Shown here: positions 45,488-57,029 of the stretch, piece by piece
How positions within the stretch are numbered: the stretch's first letter is position 1
Layout: each line of letters starts with the position of its first letter
Assembly: GCA_033782935.1 (NCBI GenBank)
Contig: JAWQEG010001384.1
Span: 312,501 to 376,500, forward strand
Reading direction: 5' to 3'
Source of the DNA: Petrolisthes cinctipes
Lineage: Eukaryota; Arthropoda; Malacostraca; Decapoda; Porcellanidae
Length of the DNA stretch: 64,000 nt
Made by a program: the position numbers and the translations under genes
The notes under the pieces: generated by a model
The model's database searches: none
What the model was told of the DNA's origin: nothing
What the model saw: only the letters and a program-made list of their open reading frames with translations

Positions 45488-46060
45488 TTGTATGTTGTGC
45501 AGTGTACAAACCTGGTAGATGATAAAGCACACTCAAAGTGTCCTTTACTTGTTGAAGTGTTAAGTGTTATGGCTACACTCAAGGGAGCTTTCTTTGAACG
45601 ACGTGTGAGTTGTTCACTGTGTTTATCCTCTAGAACGGTCATTACTAGTGTTAATATTGGTACGTTTAGTTATTATTTCTCTGGGAGGAATGGGTATTCA
45701 TAGGTGTTGATCATTAACATGTAGAGTATTACAGTATATTCTCTCCCTCATACACTGTACAAGAATCCTTATTTTTGTGTGAAAGAATAAGGAAGACCTC
45801 TCATAGATGCCTATCGTTTGTAATTGTCCTACCCAAACATTTTATATACGGTTCATTTATACAGTGTATCGCCCTGCTAAACGTATTGATTTCCCCTTGA
45901 GAGCATTTGGTAATGGTAAACATAGACATCGGGTCGTGTTTCGATCAAGCCGCCGCGTACATGCTAAACTAACGCTCTTCATTTATTGTCATATTTAATC
46001 ATGGTTATGCATCTGGTATATTTTTTAATATACTTAAATATGTTTAGGAAGAAAGAATGG
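45488..46060 (+). other. LTR-element leader downstream of the nested LINE
   Basis: Continues the interrupted element between primer site and gag. No frame recognised. GTGTTAAGTGTTATGGC and GTGTTAATATTGG phrases only. Confidence 0.35.
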
Positions 46061-47090
46061 ATTAAAATTTTCAGATACCTTTACCTGATCACCCAAGTAA
46101 ACTCACTAAGTCGGTAATTAAGGATGTTGTTGTAAAATATTTAGTGAAGCAGAGAATTATGAACACTCCTGCTCTACCCGACACTGAAGATGAGGAATAA
46201 GTCCCTTTTAACCTTGCCACTATCCCTCCAACTCAGTCTGATAAAACAACGGGTGGTAAGAGTAATAACAAACCTGAAGTTTCTCAGGTTACCCCGGTAG
46301 AAGTTGAAAAGCTCCGGTTAGAGATTAAAACCAGTTCGAATGGGAGAAAATTTAACATGAAAGATAGAAACTAGAACTCGAAAGGGAAAAGTTGGCAGTG
46401 GGTAGAGAACAAGGTAGAGAAGGAAGCAGAGTGGAGGAAAAGGAACTGTCCTTTAACATGTCTAGTGTAACTGTAATGATACCTGCTTTTGATGAAGGTT
46501 ACATTGAGGGTTCATTTAGCCTTTTCGAACGATTAGCAACTAAAAACGAGTGGCCTAAGGATGTCGCTGATTGCCCCTAAACAAATAGGTAAATCATTTC
46601 GTACCTAGATAGACCCGATGACTATGAGTTTGTCAAGCAACAGATTCTGTATGCCCATGTGGTAACCCCAGAGACTTAGAGATAAATTCAGGAAACTGGT
46701 CAAAAATAAGCATTAAACATATGTGCAATTTGCAAGTGATAAGCTTAATTTTTTAAACAAATGGCTAAATGCTCTCTCGGTCAGAACCTATTAATTTCAT
46801 TGTCCTAGAGGAATATAAAAGAAAAGTGCCCTTCCCTATTGTGAAATACATAGAGGAGAGGGGCGAGATGGAACTATTGAGGGTGGCAGAACAAGCAGGT
46901 GCTCAGGCTTTGAGGCTCCAGATCTGGTCGAGGCGTGAGGGAGACCTCACTCTTTCTGTAAAATCTTCCTCTGACGATTTCAAATACAAAGATTCTAAGG
47001 ATAAGCCGAGGGGTAGCGGGTTCACTACTAGCCAATTAACATGTGCATATTGTAGGAAGCCAGGCCATACTATTGCCTTTTTATAAACAC
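46061..47090 (+). pseudogene. Ty3/Gypsy-class gag relic
   Basis: The broken frames read HPSKLTKSVIKDVVVKYLV, then MIPAFDEGYIEGSFSLFERLA and TKNEWPKD near 46470. These fit the FDE...FF..FE..A...WP pattern of metazoan Gypsy Gag capsid. Next come a helical LLRVAEQAG segment (46880) and a zinc knuckle CAYCRKPGHTIAF at 47038 whose last Cys is missing. There are several stops (46199, 46577) and frame changes. It probably packaged the RNA of the LTR element whose LTR lies at 38859. Confidence 0.7.
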
Positions 47091-48059
47091 CCCTAATGTG
47101 CACTCTCCCAAAAAAGTATCGGCATTGCTGGCTAGATCCTGCTGAGAAAAGATCGAAGCTACATGTATGACTGTACTGTGGGGTTTGTATTCCTGCTGGC
47201 AATGAGTTGACTCTCATTTCTGTACTAACGTGAAATCCTCTAGCATACAGAATTCATGCATGAGGCAAGTCGTAGAGTAAGAGTTGTGACTTCATTTTTA
47301 CAGATATACGTTATATGATTTTAGTGATTGATGGTTTTTGGGGGGAGGGGGAATTTACTGAATTATTGAATATAATAAGAATAATAACCCAGCGAATAAA
47401 GTTACCAAATCGGATTTTAACCAAAAAGGAATCTTTAAGTAGATTCGCTGTAACTGTAGTATTTTGTCTTAAATATAATGCAGTTATAGCATAGGGTAGG
47501 ATCCAGTAGGATTTTGCTTTTTCTTCTCATACTTCTAAATAAGGTTTTGTAAAGTAACACAAACAGACATTGCCCTCTCCAGAAAGTGACGTGTATAAAC
47601 AAACCTGTGAAGCAATCAACACCTCAAAGCTTCACTCGATAATCACGGGGCCTCAGTCTCAGGCCACCACTGACGGCCCCCTGTCCCGAGGTAGAGGTAT
47701 GTAAAAAAAAAAGTAAAAATAAAATAAAATAAATAATAAGAGAGATAACGTTATATACCATTCGGCAACTACGGTGTGGATTAGCTGAATTTTCAGCATT
47801 AGGAAGGGGCAAATCTTACAATAATATTTGAAATTTCTCTAATAGGTGAAGAAATGCGAATAGATTTCGCTTTGCATCCACTATAATTTCTCTGACTCAT
47901 GAAGCAATACGAATATGCATAATTGGCAACTGATCGGCAGGAATACCACTACATATAAGGTTTCAAAGCAATGTACCATAATGCTACGTTTATTATCGTT
48001 TTCGTTCATTCGTTTTAATGCTGATACTTTATTGGGAGAGTGTACAAGTAGTAGGAAAA
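47091..48059. other. Degenerate element sequence, nothing clear
   Basis: Sits between gag and protease relics. A block at 47585-47700 resembles 18815-18970 (CGTGTATA..., ATAATCWCGGGGCCTC), which suggests a separate inserted short repeat. No frame recognised. Confidence 0.4.
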
Positions 48060-48262
48060 GTTTCAACTCTACTGTATCAGGTTCCTATACCTCATCAAAT
48101 CCTGTAGCTTCTAATAGTAGTGGTGTCCAGTCAAAACAGTTGTTTGTTGACTTTATTTTTGATGGTGAAGTGGCTTTGAAAAAGGAGGATCAGACCTATC
48201 CTATTAAGGTCTTACGAGACACGGTGGCTTCTCAGTCCATACTGCTAAGTAGAAGATAACTT
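48060..48262 (+). pseudogene. Retroelement aspartic protease relic
   Basis: The frame reads VDFIFDGEVAL then a YPIKVLRDTVASQSILL segment. It aligns with the LRDTGAxxSLI active site of Gypsy-class proteases, with the Gly after Asp-Thr replaced by Val. That would abolish activity. A following segment at 48400-48510 (INLLLGNDIAGK... FLSEPSDVFPSYVLTRSQ) is the C-terminal part of the protease region in this clade. Confidence 0.65.
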
Positions 48263-48587
48263 TACTGGAGATAAGGTATACTGTATACTAATTTCCAGTC
48301 TCACCTTTCAGACTTCATAGCCCGTGGCCCATATTTATCTTAAGTGTTCCCTTGTTGCCTCGTGTGTCAAAGTGGCAGTACAGGAAGGAAACCTGTCTGT
48401 TGAAGGAATTAATTTATTGCTTGGTAATGACATAGCAGGTAAACTTGTGGTACCTAATGTTCTAACTGTAGAAAAGTCTTTACCTGTATTCCTTTCTGAA
48501 CCTTCTGATGTTTTTCCCTCCTACGTGTTGACTCGTTCTCAGGTCCAACAAGCCTCTCAGTAGCAATGTCAGTCTCCGTCACTTTCC

Positions 48588-49290
48588 ATGCCTCCTTTTG
48601 ATATTATCTCTAAAGTAGATTTGATACAGGCACAGGAAACTGACCTTTCTTTAGCTGCAGGGCGACATGCTGCTCTAGACAAGAAGGATGTAGACACCCT
48701 ACCTGCCTTCTATTATGATCAAGGTGTACTCATGAGTGCATACCGGCCTCCAACTCTATCAGCCAACTATTCTTGGTCATAAACCCATCAGAATGTGTTA
48801 CCTAGTTCAGTACACTCAGATGTATTAAAGCTAGCTCATGACGGTTACAATGGACATCTTGGGTTCCGTAAAACTTACTATAAAGTCTTGGGTCACCTTT
48901 TCTGGCCAAAAATTAAGAAAGATGTGAAACATTTCTTAAAGACCTGTCATATTTGCCAACTGGTTGGTGGAATTAATCAACCTATACCTCCTGCCCCCTT
49001 GTATTCCATCCCCGTGTTTGATGAACCCTTTGAACGAATCATCCTTGATTGTGTAGTACCCCTTCCCAAGACCCAGAAGGGACATTAATATTTACTAACA
49101 GTGATGGATACGACAACGCGGTATCTGGAGGCATTCCTTCTGAAAAGTATCACTGCTAAATCGATAATCAAACCCTTGTTGCATATGTTTACATTTAAAA
49201 AGATTTCCAAACAAATAACGACAGATCATGGGACTAACTTTATCGGCCAGGTGTTTAAACAGGCGTAACATGAAGTGCCGTTACTAGTTG
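48588..49290 (+). pseudogene. Retroelement integrase relic (zinc finger and partial core)
   Basis: After a linker (IQAQETDLSLAAG... YYDQGVLMSAYRP) comes the HHCC finger: LAHDGYNGHLG ... CHICQ at 48833-48960. The catalytic core follows with Asp in ERIILDCV (49043) and TTDHGTNF near 49222; the third acidic residue is not reached. Stops at 48780, 49086 and 49266 kill the frame. No reverse transcriptase lies between protease and integrase, which is unlike ordinary Gypsy order. Confidence 0.8.
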
Positions 49291-49589
49291 CATGGGGTGC
49301 TCAAACTCACAGGTTACACGGTACACTAGTTTATTGGTAGACACAGGGTGTGAAATAGTAGTGTAGTACAAGCAATTAATATTCCAGGACCACACCAGTA
49401 AGGGTAGAGAAGGAGCACATGGTAGTGGGTGAGCCCGTGTACACGAGGTAGAGCTGGCAGGTGGAGCCGTGCTGCAGGTGAGTCACTGTAGTGGGGAGCC
49501 GGCGTAGCAGGAGCGGAGCAGGCGGCTGGACAGGAAGAGGACTAGCTGGCCTGGTTAGAGCTGAAGGCAGAGTGGGCACTGTGAACATT
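49291..49589. other. No feature seen
   Basis: Homology to the LTR element ends near 49290; the GC-rich stretch following has no readable frame. Confidence 0.35.
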
Positions 49590-49737
49590 TAGGGCTTTAT
49601 GCCTATCGACAAGGTTGCTATCCTTGCTCTTACACCCGGGTACCTACTTACTGCAAGGTGAACAGGGACATAGGGGCTGGAAAAATTGTCCAACAATTCC
49701 AATGACTCGGGAATCGAACCCAAGATCTCTCAGCACC
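49590..49737 (-). mobile_element. tRNA-derived SINE, second copy, 5'-truncated
   Basis: Reverse-strand copy of the SINE at 12317-12582. It has the tail TAGGCATAAAGCCCTA (49591-49606 inverted), body with CCCCTATGTCCCTGTTCACC, and B-box GGGTTCGATTCCCGAG at about 49706-49721. The A-box half is missing. Confidence 0.85.
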
Positions 49738-49975
49738 CCCCAGAGCACTGTGAAGCTGCGAGGCCCTTTATAAGGCCTCGAAGTGCTCTGGTGGTGTGGT
49801 TGAGAGGAGCCGACCGGTGCCGAGTGAGAGGAGAAGTATGTGCTCGGCTCGCTAATGTACCCCCCCCCCCATCCCCCAATAGAAGGGAAAAATTAAACTT
49901 TTTAATTGGTCACATACAAAAAAAAAAAAGGGGGGGGGGAATTTAGGACAGGTCCTGAGGAAATACAAAATTGGT
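49738..49975. other. Hairpin and homopolymer-rich spacer
   Basis: CCAGAGCACT ... CGAGGCC-ctttataa-GGCCTCG ... AGTGCTCTGG (49740-49792) forms a strong hairpin at the broken end of the SINE. C, A and G runs follow (49860-49940). No gene. Confidence 0.55.
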
Positions 49976-50340
49976 GCATTTGTCGCGGCTTCTAGCCGCT
50001 TAAATTGTATTTATTGGTTGTGAAACCAGCACAGCTGGATTGCTATAGAATACGCCCCTTCTCAAGCCCAGGCCCCGTATAGGCATAATCTGGGTTGGAA
50101 GGGTCTATTCCGTGACGATCATCAGAAGTAAATAAAATTCAAATCTGGCGCTGTACTGATAGTGGAGCCACCTGGTGGTGGCGTGGTGAGGTATTAAGCT
50201 CCTCCTCCACTGAATACCGCTCGATCACTCCAATGAGAAAGAAGTGAATGCTTGCCGCATCGGGAGGTGGGTGGGACAGTCAAAGCTGTGCTGGTTTCAC
50301 AACCAATAAATACAATTTAAGCGGCTAGAAGCCGTGACAA
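49976..50340. repeat. DIRS copy 2 terminal/internal complementary region
   Basis: Same arrangement as 28380-28739: a ~360-bp block with inverted ends whose interior is complementary to 56500-56700. Here the inner inverted end keeps the full GCGGCTAGAAGCCG palindrome that is shortened in copy 1. Confidence 0.7.
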
Positions 50341-50959
50341 ATGCACTATTATTGGTATAGTGAAACCAGCACAGCTGGATTGCTATGCATGCGATGCGGT
50401 AGGTGGGAGATGAGGTGGAGGCAATCACGTGCTAGTTAAGAGTGGTTGAGAGCGGAGAGCAGGAAAGGTAACCGAGCCCGGTGAGGTAGAAGCTAAAGCA
50501 CCTCCCAACACTGGCTAGGTGAGTAGCCGTGGTGGGGGTGTATTAGCTTATCCCATATACCCGTAGACCATTCTGTTATAGACCAGAATTGTTACACGTA
50601 AAGTCTTTATAGGCAGACTCGAGGGTTCGGGTCTAGGAGAGGAGGGGGGAGGTGACCATGGCAACCCCCCTCCCTTTCCCCCCCCCCCCTTATTCAAGTC
50701 CTCTGAGCCAGGGCTATGGCCCTCGCTCAGGTAATGTGATCCCGAGGGGATGAAGGAGGACACTAGGATACAGACATCCTGTGTAATAACATATCCTGTC
50801 ACTCATCATAGTAATGTAATTGTTTGGAAAATGAATACACAAGAATTCCGTAACAATGTAATTTATTTTTTCCGCACCATATGTACACGTATGATAGAAT
50901 GGGGATGAGCATGAAGCTGTACAAGATGTGGATGAGTTATGGGATGATAGTGACGGGAC

Positions 50960-51946
50960 TTAAGTCGCCCGACCTTTTCTCTTCGGGCGGCCCCTCCCCC
51001 CCATGTGTCTCCCGCGGGGACCCTGGGGAATGGAAGGTGGAGTACCCATAGCCACACAGGGGGTAAAGGAGAGCGAGTGGAACAGGTACCTCATCCTGAA
51101 GGAGGAAGTGGAAGCCCAACCCCCCAAATCCCTGACCCTCTCCACTGAGTGAGTCCTGAGGAAGGCGAGGGAGGCGGCCACGCCCCTAACGCTGTGAGCC
51201 CTCGGGGCGTGTCCGGGATCCCCTTTCTCTATCACTCGGCAGTGAAGGCGAGCGATTGACCTAGGGAAGAGAGGGTTACCGGACCTAGAGTTGTAGAAGA
51301 GGTGGTCCGGAGAAGCCCCTCTCGTCGCCTCCACGTATGCTGAAAAGGCGTGGACTGGGCAGAGGGGGTGGAAACTTCCATCCCTCAGGAACGAGGGTAC
51401 TGCGAGAGGGCCAATTCTGTCGTCAGCCTGCTCGTTCTTAGCTAGAAAAGCAGGAGAGGGGGAGATAGTTAAGGAAGTAAGGTTAGGGCTTACGGAAGAA
51501 AAGGCTGTGTGACGGGTCAGGGGTGCCAACTGAGATGCCCTGTACCCTGTAGCTAAGGCGAGCAGGAAGAGAGCTTTCTGGAGGAGGTGACAAACCTCCA
51601 GAGGGACCCCCTCGAAGGTCAGGTAGGAAAGGACGCGGTGAAGGGACCAGGAGGGCGTCTGGGCCCGGTGAGGTGCGGTCCCCGCCCGAATCCCCATCCT
51701 CAGGAGAGAGAGAGGCCTCTCCGAAACCTTAATGTTAAAACCCAGGAGGAGGGGATCAGACAGGGCTGCGTGATGCGCAAGCACCGTCGCCGGGGCCCTG
51801 TTGGTGGAATCGGCGAGCCACGTGAGGAATTCCAGGACTGTGTCCTCCGAGATGACCATGGAGGGGTGTCTTCGCAAGAAGTCCTGGAATCTTTTCCAGC
51901 ATGATTCGTACTGTCGCACCGACGACTGACGATGAGCCCTCAACAT
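50960..51946 (-). CDS. DIRS copy 2 tyrosine recombinase, 328 aa
   Basis: Same length as copy 1 from ATG at 51946, with the complete catalytic set (ATGYRASQL, AHSVRG, LGGW, RMRYLF). The ATG overlaps the RT-frame TGA (51940-51942) as in copy 1. Because of the upstream 2-nt deletion, this frame is continuous with the RT frame up to 53878. The resulting 972-codon open frame contains RT, an out-of-frame middle, and YR. Confidence 0.9.
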   Translation of the reverse strand: MLRAHRQSSVRQYESCWKRFQDFLRRHPSMVISEDTVLEFLTWLADSTNRAPATVLAHHAALSDPLLLGFNIKVSERPLSLLRMGIRAGTAPHRAQTPSWSLHRVLSYLTFEGVPLEVCHLLQKALFLLALATGYRASQLAPLTRHTAFSSVSPNLTSLTISPSPAFLAKNEQADDRIGPLAVPSFLRDGSFHPLCPVHAFSAYVEATRGASPDHLFYNSRSGNPLFPRSIARLHCRVIEKGDPGHAPRAHSVRGVAASLAFLRTHSVERVRDLGGWASTSSFRMRYLFHSLSFTPCVAMGTPPSIPQGPRGRHMGGRGRPKRKGRAT

Positions 51947-53847
51947 CTTGTCCACTGTCTCCTTAGTGAACCTTTTGCTGAGGACTCCCTGTAGAAACTC
52001 CAAGCGTGTAGTTTCAGTGACGCTTGGAGTGGTGCAGACAGGGTGCTGGAGAGGCACGCCGATCCCAACTGAAGGGGATGAGGGCACCACCGGGACAACT
52101 CTCCAAACCACGGCTGTGCTGGCCAGAGGGGGGCTATGAGGAGAACCCTCCCCCTGAACGTGCGCAGCTTGAGGATCGCCTTCAGGAGGACTGACGTAGC
52201 TGGGGGTGGGAAGAGGTAGAGATGCCCCCACCTGTTCCAGTCCTCTGTGAAGGCGTCCGGGCCTCCCGCCTCTGTTCTGGATGAGAAAGTCAGGAACAGA
52301 GGAAGTAGGGCCGTGGATGGGGAGGCGAATAGGTCCACCTCCGGTGTCCCGTAGCGAAGGCAGAGAGACTCGAACACAAGGGGACGCAGTTGCCACTCGA
52401 CTGACGTCCCCCTGAACCTGGATAGGGCGTCCGCCCAATCGTTCTCCCGCCCTGGCACGTAGCGGGCCGAGAGGTGAATGTCCCTCTTGGCCGCTATTGC
52501 GAAAATCTGTTCTGACAGGGACAGGAGAATTTCCGACCGTACGGTGCCCTGTTTCTGTAGGCACTGCACGGCCGCAACGTTGTCCATATCGAAGCGGACG
52601 CCTATCCTGGCAAACTGAGGGTGTCTGTTGAGCCATTCCTTCGCTACCATCAACTCGGGCGTTGATGTGCAGTAACCTTTCCCCTTCCTTCCATCCCCCG
52701 CAACATTGATGTCCCAGGCAAGACTGGTATCCCCAGCCTACCTCCGATGCGTCTGTCGCCACCGTGATCCCCGGGGGAGGGAACACCCAGGGGACCCGCT
52801 GACGCAGAGCACCGGGACGTAGCCAGGGGCGAAGGAGGCGGTGGAGAGAGGGGGACACTTGCCTGGGAAGGTCCCTGTGTGCGGGGGACAGGTGGAGGTT
52901 TACCTCCCGCGTCAGCCTCCTGTGTTTCAATCGTCCCAGGGGCATTGCAGGGGCCGCGAAATTTAGGGACCCGAGCAATGATTCCCACTGGCGGCGAGAG
53001 AAAGTACGGGAAAAATGCGCCTGGCAGACGTGGCGGAGGGTCCGGCGGGCGTTGTCTGGAGCGAGAGAGAGGGTGGCCGAAAGAGAGTCCCACTCTATTC
53101 CTAGCCAACACAGTTTGCGAGTGGGAGTGAGAGAGGACTTGGGGATGTTCAACAGGAACCCCATTTCCTCTAGCACTCTCCTCGCTACCCGGACGTTGTT
53201 TGCTACCTGCTCCTTGGAAGGGGCGTGAAGCAACCAATCGTCCAGGTACATGAGGGTGGGAACACCCGCCTCTGCCAGATGGGATGCCACCACCCTCACG
53301 AGCTTTGTGAAGACTCGCGGAGCTAGAGAAAGACCGAAAGGGAGCCTGGTAAACTGGAACGTCTCGGTCCCCACCTGGAAGGCCAGAAAACGGCGAAACC
53401 TGGGGTGGATCGGGACGTGCCAGTACGCATCCTTGAGATCCAGGGATGCTAACCAGTCTCCCTTCCTCAGAACTGTGTTGACCTGAGCAACCGAAACCAT
53501 CCTGAAATGTAATATTTTCACGAATTTGTTTAGCTTGCTCAGGTCCATCACCAATCTCGTTTTTCCCTGGTCCTTTTTGGGGACCGTGAATAAACGAGAA
53601 AGAAAAACCCTTCCCGTCGCCCGCTCCACTACCCCTTTTTCCCGCATTTCTAACACATGCGGGACGACCGAAAGTGACACTTTGGTTGAGGCAGGAGGTA
53701 GACGTAGTGGCTGTAACGGGAAGAGACAGGTGTCAGTGAGAGCACAGTTAATCCTAATCCCCCGGGGCCCGAGGGGCCCGGGTTGGTTGGAGGGTAAATG
53801 ACGGGAGAGGCAGAGATTTTGACCGCAAGGGAAACTCTGATTTTGAC
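51940..53847 (-). pseudogene. DIRS copy 2 RT-RNase H gene, frameshifted
   Basis: The RT part (53847-52656) is open, with MYLDDWLL intact. A 2-nt deletion near 52655, compared with copy 1, breaks the frame inside RNase H (after HINAR). The rest of RNase H and the methyltransferase-like domain resume in another frame, 52653-51940. A putative 22-nt first exon (53918-53939, MALDYCS) and a 70-nt intron (53848-53917) mirror copy 1. An unspliced ATG at 53878 is also available here. Confidence 0.85.
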
Positions 53848-53917
53848 CTAACGGTAACACAAAGACGGGATTAGGCATAAGTCATATGTCAGAACAGGAG
53901 AGATAACAGTTACTCAC
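53848..53917 (-). other. Putative intron in DIRS copy 2 RT gene
   Basis: Donor CCG|GTGAGTAAC and acceptor gtgttaccgttag, with the same length and phase as copy 1. Interior bases differ at several positions while both splice sites are unchanged. Confidence 0.65.
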
Positions 53918-54026
53918 CGGAACAGTAATCCAGGGCCATGACAGGCCCTGGCGAATTATCCTTGCTGCCCAGCCGTGGGCGGGCCAGGCTGCTGACCACC
54001 CTGTGAGGCAGCCCAGAGTGGGACCC

Positions 54027-54183
54027 TCAAGTGGAGCGGTCCTTCTGGGAGGGGTGGTTGAAGGAGGACTTGGGCCTGTTGTGTGCCTTCGGGGGAGTGG
54101 GATAGGAGGGCCTCGGTAGTCTGGAGGGCTGGGAGGGCCTCCGGGGCTGGTAGGCTGGTCTGGATGGCTGTGGGGCACGTGGC
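54027..54183 (-). CDS. DIRS copy 2 Gag, exon 3 (shortened)
   Basis: Acceptor before 54183, stop at 54027. It is 63 nt shorter than copy 1 through an in-frame deletion of the Gly/Arg/Gln-rich part. The split-codon phase is preserved. Confidence 0.6.
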
Positions 54184-54286
54184 CTACGGACAAACAGAAC
54201 GATTAGGAACCAAAGTAGACCCGAAAAATCCTTTCATTTCACCTCCCGTGAAAACTCGGGTAAGAAGAACAACAAGAGGTACTTAC

Positions 54287-54547
54287 TTGGAGGTGGAGGG
54301 TTTTGGTAAATTGATTACCGCTGGGAGGGAGGCGAAGATTGTATCCGTCGCCGGTTGGTCGAAGAAGGCAGGGGACAGGGGGGCAGCTCGCACCACTCCC
54401 CTCTGTGCCATCTCCGGCGCAGATTTAGCCGCCGCCTGGAGGGCTGCCACTCTCGCCTCGGCGAAAGCCTTCGCCTCCTCCCGCATATAGTGGGTCGCCA
54501 TCGCCGCCACGCCCTCCATCACGGTGGCCATGGAAGAGAGGGTGTCA
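54287..54547 (-). CDS. DIRS copy 2 Gag, exon 2
   Basis: 261 nt, same splice sites and length as copy 1. It encodes the Ala/Met-rich helix (MATVMEGVAAMATHYMREEA). Flanking introns are 54184-54286 (GTAAGT donor) and 54548-54664 (GTGAGT donor). Confidence 0.7.
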
Positions 54548-54664
54548 CTGTAAGGGGTAAACAAGGAAAAAACCGAGCGAACCCGGGGATAAGTACCCGG
54601 GAGTAACAGAGAGACCCTCTAACCCGTATCCCTAATTAACATGACACACGAGTAAGGTACTCAC

Positions 54665-55790
54665 GCTAGCTGTACACCCGACATCTCGTGGTAGGTGTTG
54701 GTGAGGGCGTTGAGGCAGTCCCTGATAAGTGAGGCGGCTGCCCCCGTGGAGATGGTGTGGGCCAACTCTAAGCGGGTAGCAGTCTCCGCCTGTCGCAACT
54801 TGCCATCAGGCTCCTTCAGCTGATAGGGGACCGGGGGCTCCTTCTCCGTCTTCCACAGGCATTCCCTCAAGCCTGGTGGGGCACGGGAATGAGGGAGGAT
54901 GACGGGGAAAGACGGAGGAGGGGGCTTCCTGGGCGCGTTGTTTCTCTGGTGGTCCAGGGACTTAAGGAGAAGGGCTGGGATGTCCAGGTCCCCTTCGCCC
55001 TTATCCCCTGGGAAGTATGCATCCGGGGAAAGGAGGACCGCCATGTTACCGTGGGAGCGGTCAATCCTCCAAGCCTCGGACAAGTGCAACTGGCTGTACT
55101 CCACCAGAAAACCCATCGCGTCCAGGGTCGCCGCAGAGGACACCCTCGATGAAGTGGGTACGGGCGCTGAGATAGTACGGACCTTGTAGAAGGGAATAGC
55201 GTCGCCCTTCTCATCCGCCCCCCACTTCACCAGGACGTCATTCCTCCGGGTCCACACGTCTGGTTGAGCCGTGTCCGGAGACCAAGCCACCAGTCTGCCC
55301 TCCTCCGAAGAGTGGGTCCAGGCAGGAGGGAGAAGAGCCTAAGAGTAGGGAAGGTATCCGTCTCCCGCAAGAGGGGGTGACGGGGAAGGAGGTGCGGAGG
55401 TAACCAACTCCTCAGCTACGGAGACTCGAGTCCCGGGGAAATGGGAGGAACGATAATGACTCCCACATCCCCGGGAGGACTCGCGCCCTCGACGGGAGCA
55501 GCAGCGGGAGGCGGGGGAAAAGGAGCGGGTTACGGAGCGACAGCCGGAGGCTGCGCGGTGGAGGCCCCAGGAACAGCGTGAGGAATAAGGGTGTGGAAGA
55601 TCCTAACTATCTTCCTCGACGAGGGGCTGTCCCCCCCCCGCTTACCCTTGCGGGATTTGCGGGCGGGCGAAGGAGAGCTCCCCGACGACGAAGAAGAGGA
55701 AGAAGACGACGAAGATGAGGAGGAAGGAGAACGGCGACGAGCACGGGACTTCCTGGAATGGCGGGACCGTTTCGCTGGATAAGTAGCGCG
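54665..55790 (-). pseudogene. DIRS copy 2 Gag, exon 1, broken
   Basis: The conserved C-terminal domain is open from 55290 to 54665. Upstream the frame is interrupted near 55340, and the Ser-rich part (55690-55760) lies in another frame. A large deletion joined it to the leader, removing the Cys/His N-terminus seen in copy 1. Confidence 0.8.
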
Positions 55791-56724
55791 GGACACGCCC
55801 GCTGCACCCGGGGGCCAGGAAACGACCCCCCAAACTCGCGCACACTCGACCAGGGAAAAACCCCGTAAAACCAAAACAGCCCGCCACATGGAGCGGGTAA
55901 AAGAGGCCCCCCCGGACAGAAGGATCCAGAAGGAGGGGGAGGAGGGGACCCGGTAGCCTGAGAAGGAACACTCCAGGCTAAAAATATTGGAAAAACACCA
56001 AAAATTACATAAAAAACCCCCGCACAGGAGAGGAAGGGAGAACCAGGGCACAATTCTCACTCCCCCCTACCGGAAGGGGACACATAATAATCGGGGAAGG
56101 CAAGAGGAAGGGCTGCAAAGACCCCATGCGCCCACCACGTGGGGAGGTGAAGGCCCCACGTGGAGTCGCTAACCTCGCTAAAAAAACCCAGAAACCCCGA
56201 TAAAACACACACGAAGAATGTACTAGTGGCAGGAGGAAAGGTGAAAGGGGGGAATGACGGAGAAAAACTCCGAACAAAGGGGCCCAAAAGCCCCCCTTCG
56301 CTAGGGAAAAGAGAACTCAGTCCTAAAGAAGAATAAACCCCCACAAACACCTAAAACCCTCCTAGAATACACACACACACAATACATCTGCAAAGCAGGC
56401 CAGCCACTAGAACACAAAAGAAACAATAGCAGGAACACGTGACACAATACCATAGCGTAGCAGCGAGGAGCGAGGATGTTGACTGAGACGTGTTCCGCGA
56501 CAGAGTGATCGAGCGGTATTCAGCGGAGGAGGAAACTAATACCTCACCACGCCACCACCAGGTGGCTCCACTATCAGTACAGCGCCAGATTTGAATTTTA
56601 TTTACTTCTGATGATCGTCACGGAATAGACCCTTCCAACCCAGATTATGCCTATACGGGGCCTGGGCTTGAGAAGGGGCGTATTCTATAGCAATCCAGCT
56701 GTGCTGGTTTCACTATACCAATAA
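55791..56724 (-). other. DIRS copy 2 leader and terminal inverted repeat
   Basis: Homologous to 34869-35802. 56500-56724 is the inverted terminal repeat. No confident coding frame. Confidence 0.6.
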
Positions 56725-57029
56725 ATATATATATACGGGGGACTTATATAGACAAGGACACATACAGAAAAACATACATATACATATAAATAATGATAAA
56801 AGACAAAAGAAATACATAAACACATACATAATAGGTCCATACATAATACAATACACAGACCTCTGTATACATAGAGACATACATAGCAAAGACATATACA
56901 CAAGTACATATAAATAATATTGAAGGGAAGAAATTATGTGTTTTACATACATGCACGTGAGGCATGTAAGTGGTGGGTGGGTGGGTAAGGAAGTAGGGGA
57001 CGTGGCGTGAGGGGCAGGCGGTAGCGATG
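56725..57029. other. ATAC-rich low-complexity DNA
   Basis: Loose ACATACATA repeats flank the DIRS insertion; no gene. Confidence 0.6.

Larger units (their letters stand above)
49976..56724 (-). mobile_element. DIRS-like retrotransposon, copy 2 (6.7 kb)
   Basis: Same orientation, ends and domain order as copy 1, and almost identical by eye. Differences: a roughly 630-nt deletion in the 5' half of Gag (junction near 55783, corresponding to 34237-34868), a 63-nt in-frame deletion in Gag exon 3, and a 2-nt deletion near 52655 within RNase H. RNase H retains the DNVAAV segment lost in copy 1. Ends lack target duplications. Confidence 0.93.

Noticed and set aside
50960..53878. 972-codon RT-recombinase fusion protein
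   Set aside because: It is created by a 2-nt deletion in RNase H relative to copy 1; the middle third is out of frame, so it is not a natural fusion.
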